This document shows positions 6,855 to 8,284 of a stretch of DNA of 8,284 nucleotides, piece after piece. Position numbers and translations under genes: made by a program. Positions within the stretch are counted from its first letter, which is position 1. Every line of letters begins with the position of its first letter. The notes below the pieces were generated by a model. That model worked only from the letters and a program-made list of their open reading frames with translations. It was not told where the DNA came from and did no database searches. The DNA lies in NCBI GenBank assembly GCA_027343725.1, contig DAHWKH010000171.1, forward strand, positions 1-8,284, written 5' to 3'. This DNA comes from Acidiferrobacteraceae bacterium. GTDB taxonomy: Bacteria; Pseudomonadota; Gammaproteobacteria; Acidiferrobacterales; Acidiferrobacteraceae.

Positions 6855-6867
6855 TAAAAAAATGTTA
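6855..6867. promoter_or_regulatory. Candidate CbbR (LysR-type) box upstream of the cbbL promoter
   Basis: TAAAAAAATGTTA is a TAA-N7-TTA inverted repeat that fits the general LysR-type T-N11-A box. It ends directly beside the proposed cbbL -35 box, where an activator would touch RNA polymerase. The AT-rich stretch continues to 6880 with AAAG-TTAC-CTTT (6867-6878). The T-N11-A motif is weak in AT-rich DNA, so this is a candidate only. Confidence 0.35.
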
Positions 6868-6895
6868 AAGTTACCTTTTAGTGGCGCAGCGGCGG

Positions 6896-6933
6896 GGTCT
6901 CTCCGGCCCCGAGGAGGGCAGTCGGCAGAGACC
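6896..6933. other. GC-rich stem-loop in the control region
   Basis: GGTCTCT (6896-6902) and AGAGACC (6927-6933) are perfect inverted arms. CCG (6903-6905) pairs with CGG (6923-6925) after a single bulged C, giving about 10 bp around a 17-base loop. TTTATTA follows on the plus strand, a weak T-tract. No plus-strand gene precedes it, so a terminator role would need an unseen small transcript. It could also be a protein-binding site or the end of a short RNA. Confidence 0.4.
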
Positions 6934-7028
6934 TTTATTACGAGGTGTGGCGAACTCAACCAGGCGAGGCTTGAGCGACGACGCGTTCGTGCGGCAGATC
7001 ACGATGCCGCCGGCCCGATAATCGGCCC

Positions 7029-7058
7029 TTTACATACGATGTAGATTTAAGTTATATT
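7029..7058 (+). promoter_or_regulatory. Promoter of cbbR with two overlapping palindromes
   Basis: TTTACA (7029-7034; 5 of 6 to TTGACA), an 18-base spacer, then TATATT (7053-7058; 5 of 6 to TATAAT). Transcription would start near 7065, about 30 bases before the cbbR ATG. A perfect inverted repeat TACAT-ACG-ATGTA (7031-7043) covers the -35 box and fits T-N11-A exactly. A second, TTTAA-N6-TTAAA (7046-7061), covers the -10 box and also contains T-N11-A. Together they suggest that CbbR binds here and represses its own gene, as is usual for the family. Confidence 0.6.
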
Positions 7059-7095
7059 AAACGCCAATCACTCATCATTAAGTTTTCATTTATTC

Positions 7096-8040
7096 ATGTT
7101 GCTGCGGCGTGTCACATTGCACCAACTGAAGATCTTCACGTCCCTGGCGCGACACCTGAACATGACGCGTGCGGCGGAAGAATTGCATATGACGCCCGCC
7201 GCGCTCTCCATCCAAATCAAGCAATTGTCGGGAACCGTGGGGGCGCCGCTGCACGAGCAGATCGGCAAGCGGCTCTATCTGACCGACGCGGGGCGCCTCG
7301 TTTACGAGGCGGCCGTCGATGTTTTCGGGAGGCTGGAACAGCTCTCCGGCGAACTCTCAGCAGATCGCGGCCTGGAGCGCGGGAGCCTCAAACTCTCGAT
7401 CATCACCACCGCCAAATACTTCGCGCCACATTTTCTGGGCGCCTTCTGCAAGTTGCATCCGGGCATCCAAGCCACGCTGGAAGTGGCCAATCGCGACCAA
7501 CTCTTGGAGCGTCTCAAGCAGAACCTGGACGATCTCTACATCATGGGCCAGACGCCCGAACACGTGAGCGTCATCGCGCAACCCTTTATGGAAAATCCGC
7601 TGATCCTCCTGGCCCCGGCCGATCATCCGCTCGCATCGCAATCGGCCATCGAACCGGCGCAACTGGCCGACGAACCGTTCATCATGCGTGAACCGGGGTC
7701 CGGCACGCGGCTCGCAGCCGAGCGGTTTTTCGAGCAGCACGATGTGCGACTCAAGATCCGCATGACCCTCGGGAGCAATGAGGCGATCAAACAAGCCGTG
7801 GCGGGCGGGTTGGGATTGGCGGTGTTGTCGAAGCACACGCTCACGCTGGACGCCGCCTCCGGCGCCTTCGCGGTACTCGACGTCCAGGGCTTCCCTCTCC
7901 GGCGGCAGTGGTACGTGATCTACCCGTCCACAAAGCACATCTCCTCGGTGGCCCGGGCCTTCCTGCATTACATCACTGAAGAGGGCGCCTCCCGAAGCCA
8001 GCAACCGGTGAGCGAGGTCATAGGCCGAGAGGCCGTCTAA
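7096..8040 (+). CDS. cbbR: LysR-type transcriptional regulator CbbR
   Basis: A 314-residue LysR-family activator, divergent from cbbL and so almost certainly the regulator of this Calvin-cycle/carboxysome operon. The N-terminal winged helix-turn-helix opens VTLHQLKIFTSLARHLNMTRAAEELH; the recognition region is about residues 24-44, followed by IKQLSGTVGAPLHEQIGKRLYLTDAG. The rest (about 94-300) is a two-lobed periplasmic-binding-like effector domain with typical motifs: PLILLAPADHPLA, FIMREPGSGTR and AVAGGLGLAVLS. CbbR proteins sense metabolites such as RuBP, NADPH or phosphoenolpyruvate; which one applies here cannot be told. The ATG at 7096 gives the usual CbbR N-terminus, but no Shine-Dalgarno sequence is visible upstream (AAGTTTTCATTTATTC), unlike every other gene in the window. 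In the turn, TPAALS replaces the more common TQPAVS. No cbbQ/cbbO or csoS1D gene lies within the window. Confidence 0.94.
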   Translation: MLLRRVTLHQLKIFTSLARHLNMTRAAEELHMTPAALSIQIKQLSGTVGAPLHEQIGKRLYLTDAGRLVYEAAVDVFGRLEQLSGELSADRGLERGSLKLSIITTAKYFAPHFLGAFCKLHPGIQATLEVANRDQLLERLKQNLDDLYIMGQTPEHVSVIAQPFMENPLILLAPADHPLASQSAIEPAQLADEPFIMREPGSGTRLAAERFFEQHDVRLKIRMTLGSNEAIKQAVAGGLGLAVLSKHTLTLDAASGAFAVLDVQGFPLRRQWYVIYPSTKHISSVARAFLHYITEEGASRSQQPVSEVIGREAV

Positions 8041-8284
8041 GAAATCGTCAAACGGTGGGCGGGACCCGTGAGCAGAAGGCGTCGCGGGCGATCTTCAGCG
8101 AACTCTCGTTTGATGGCGAGCCATTCACCCGGGGTCGCATTTTGTGTGGTTCAGCGAAACGCTCTCGTTCCCACCTCGAACCGCAGGCCTTGGCCGACAA
8201 ACAGGCGGGTAAGGTGACGCTGGCGCATCATTCCCTGGCAGCGAAACCGGCGGTCGTTGTCACGGCCGGCGAGATTCTCGCGCT
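8041..8284. other. Unassigned right end of the window
   Basis: 244 bases with no gene I recognise. The longest open frame is on the plus strand from a GTG at 8055 to the edge (76 codons and still open). It would read VGGTREQKASRAIF at its start and QALADKQAGKVTLAHHS further on. It has no clear ribosome site and resembles no family I know. A short minus-strand frame ends at 8037-8039, overlapping the cbbR stop; it contains GEWLAIKREFAEDRPRRLLL but is closed by a TGA upstream after about 38 codons. Either could be part of a gene continuing to the right or a decayed remnant. No clear terminator for cbbR was seen. Confidence 0.3.

Larger units (their letters stand above)
6769..7095. promoter_or_regulatory. 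Divergent control region between cbbL and cbbR
   Basis: A 327-base gene-free stretch, more AT-rich at its two ends than the rest of the window. From left to right it holds the cbbL leader (6769 to about 6818), a candidate cbbL promoter with an overlapping inverted repeat, an A-rich T-N11-A box, a GC-rich hairpin (6896-6933), an 11-base-spaced inverted repeat CTCAA/TTGAG (6955-6959 and 6971-6975), a perfect palindrome CCGAT-A-ATCGG (7015-7025), and the cbbR promoter with two more inverted repeats. This is the classical layout for a LysR-type activator divergent from its target operon. I see no gene here; the open frames crossing it look like shadows. Confidence 0.85.

Noticed and set aside
1..8284. 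CRISPR arrays, tRNA or rRNA genes, insertion sequences, attachment sites.
   Set aside because: No DNA-level direct-repeat arrays, tRNA-like folds, transposase motifs or target-site duplications were seen.

Overview
This window carries most of an alpha-carboxysome operon on the minus strand, plus its divergently transcribed regulator. The minus-strand order is cbbL, cbbS, csoS2, csoSCA, csoS4A, csoS4B, csoS1. This is the arrangement known from Halothiobacillus neapolitanus and other autotrophic Proteobacteria. Every protein aligns from memory with its H. neapolitanus counterpart, and the visible part of CsoS1 appears essentially identical. High GC, proteobacterial-type Form IA Rubisco and an adjacent divergent cbbR all suggest a chemolithoautotrophic, probably sulfur-oxidising, gammaproteobacterium. 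The genus cannot be told from the sequence alone.

Layout, left to right: csoS1 hexameric shell protein (1-247, cut by the window edge), csoS4B (286-531) and csoS4A (533-784) pentameric vertex proteins, csoSCA carbonic anhydrase (781-2349), csoS2 scaffold (2406-4913), cbbS (4978-5310) and cbbL (5350-6768), all on the minus strand. A 327-base divergent control region follows (6769-7095). It holds a candidate promoter for each direction, LysR-type T-N11-A boxes and several inverted repeats. Then cbbR lies on the plus strand (7096-8040). The last 244 bases have no recognised gene.

The genes form one machine. Bicarbonate enters the shell (CsoS1 facets, CsoS4 vertices), CsoSCA converts it to CO2, and Form IA Rubisco (CbbL8S8) fixes it. 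CsoS2 ties Rubisco to the shell: its N-terminal motifs bind Rubisco, seven middle repeats bind shell proteins, and its C-terminus anchors in the shell. CbbR probably activates the operon and may repress its own gene. Gene junctions are tight, from a 4-base overlap to 64 bases, with good Shine-Dalgarno sites, so one transcript is likely. A hairpin between cbbS and csoS2 could set the Rubisco-to-shell expression ratio.

I found no clearly new system. The points worth a second look are the form of CsoS2 (two repeats without cysteines, a cysteine cluster next to a short coiled coil, no obvious frameshift heptamer in the middle region), the palindrome-rich control region, and the unexplained right end.
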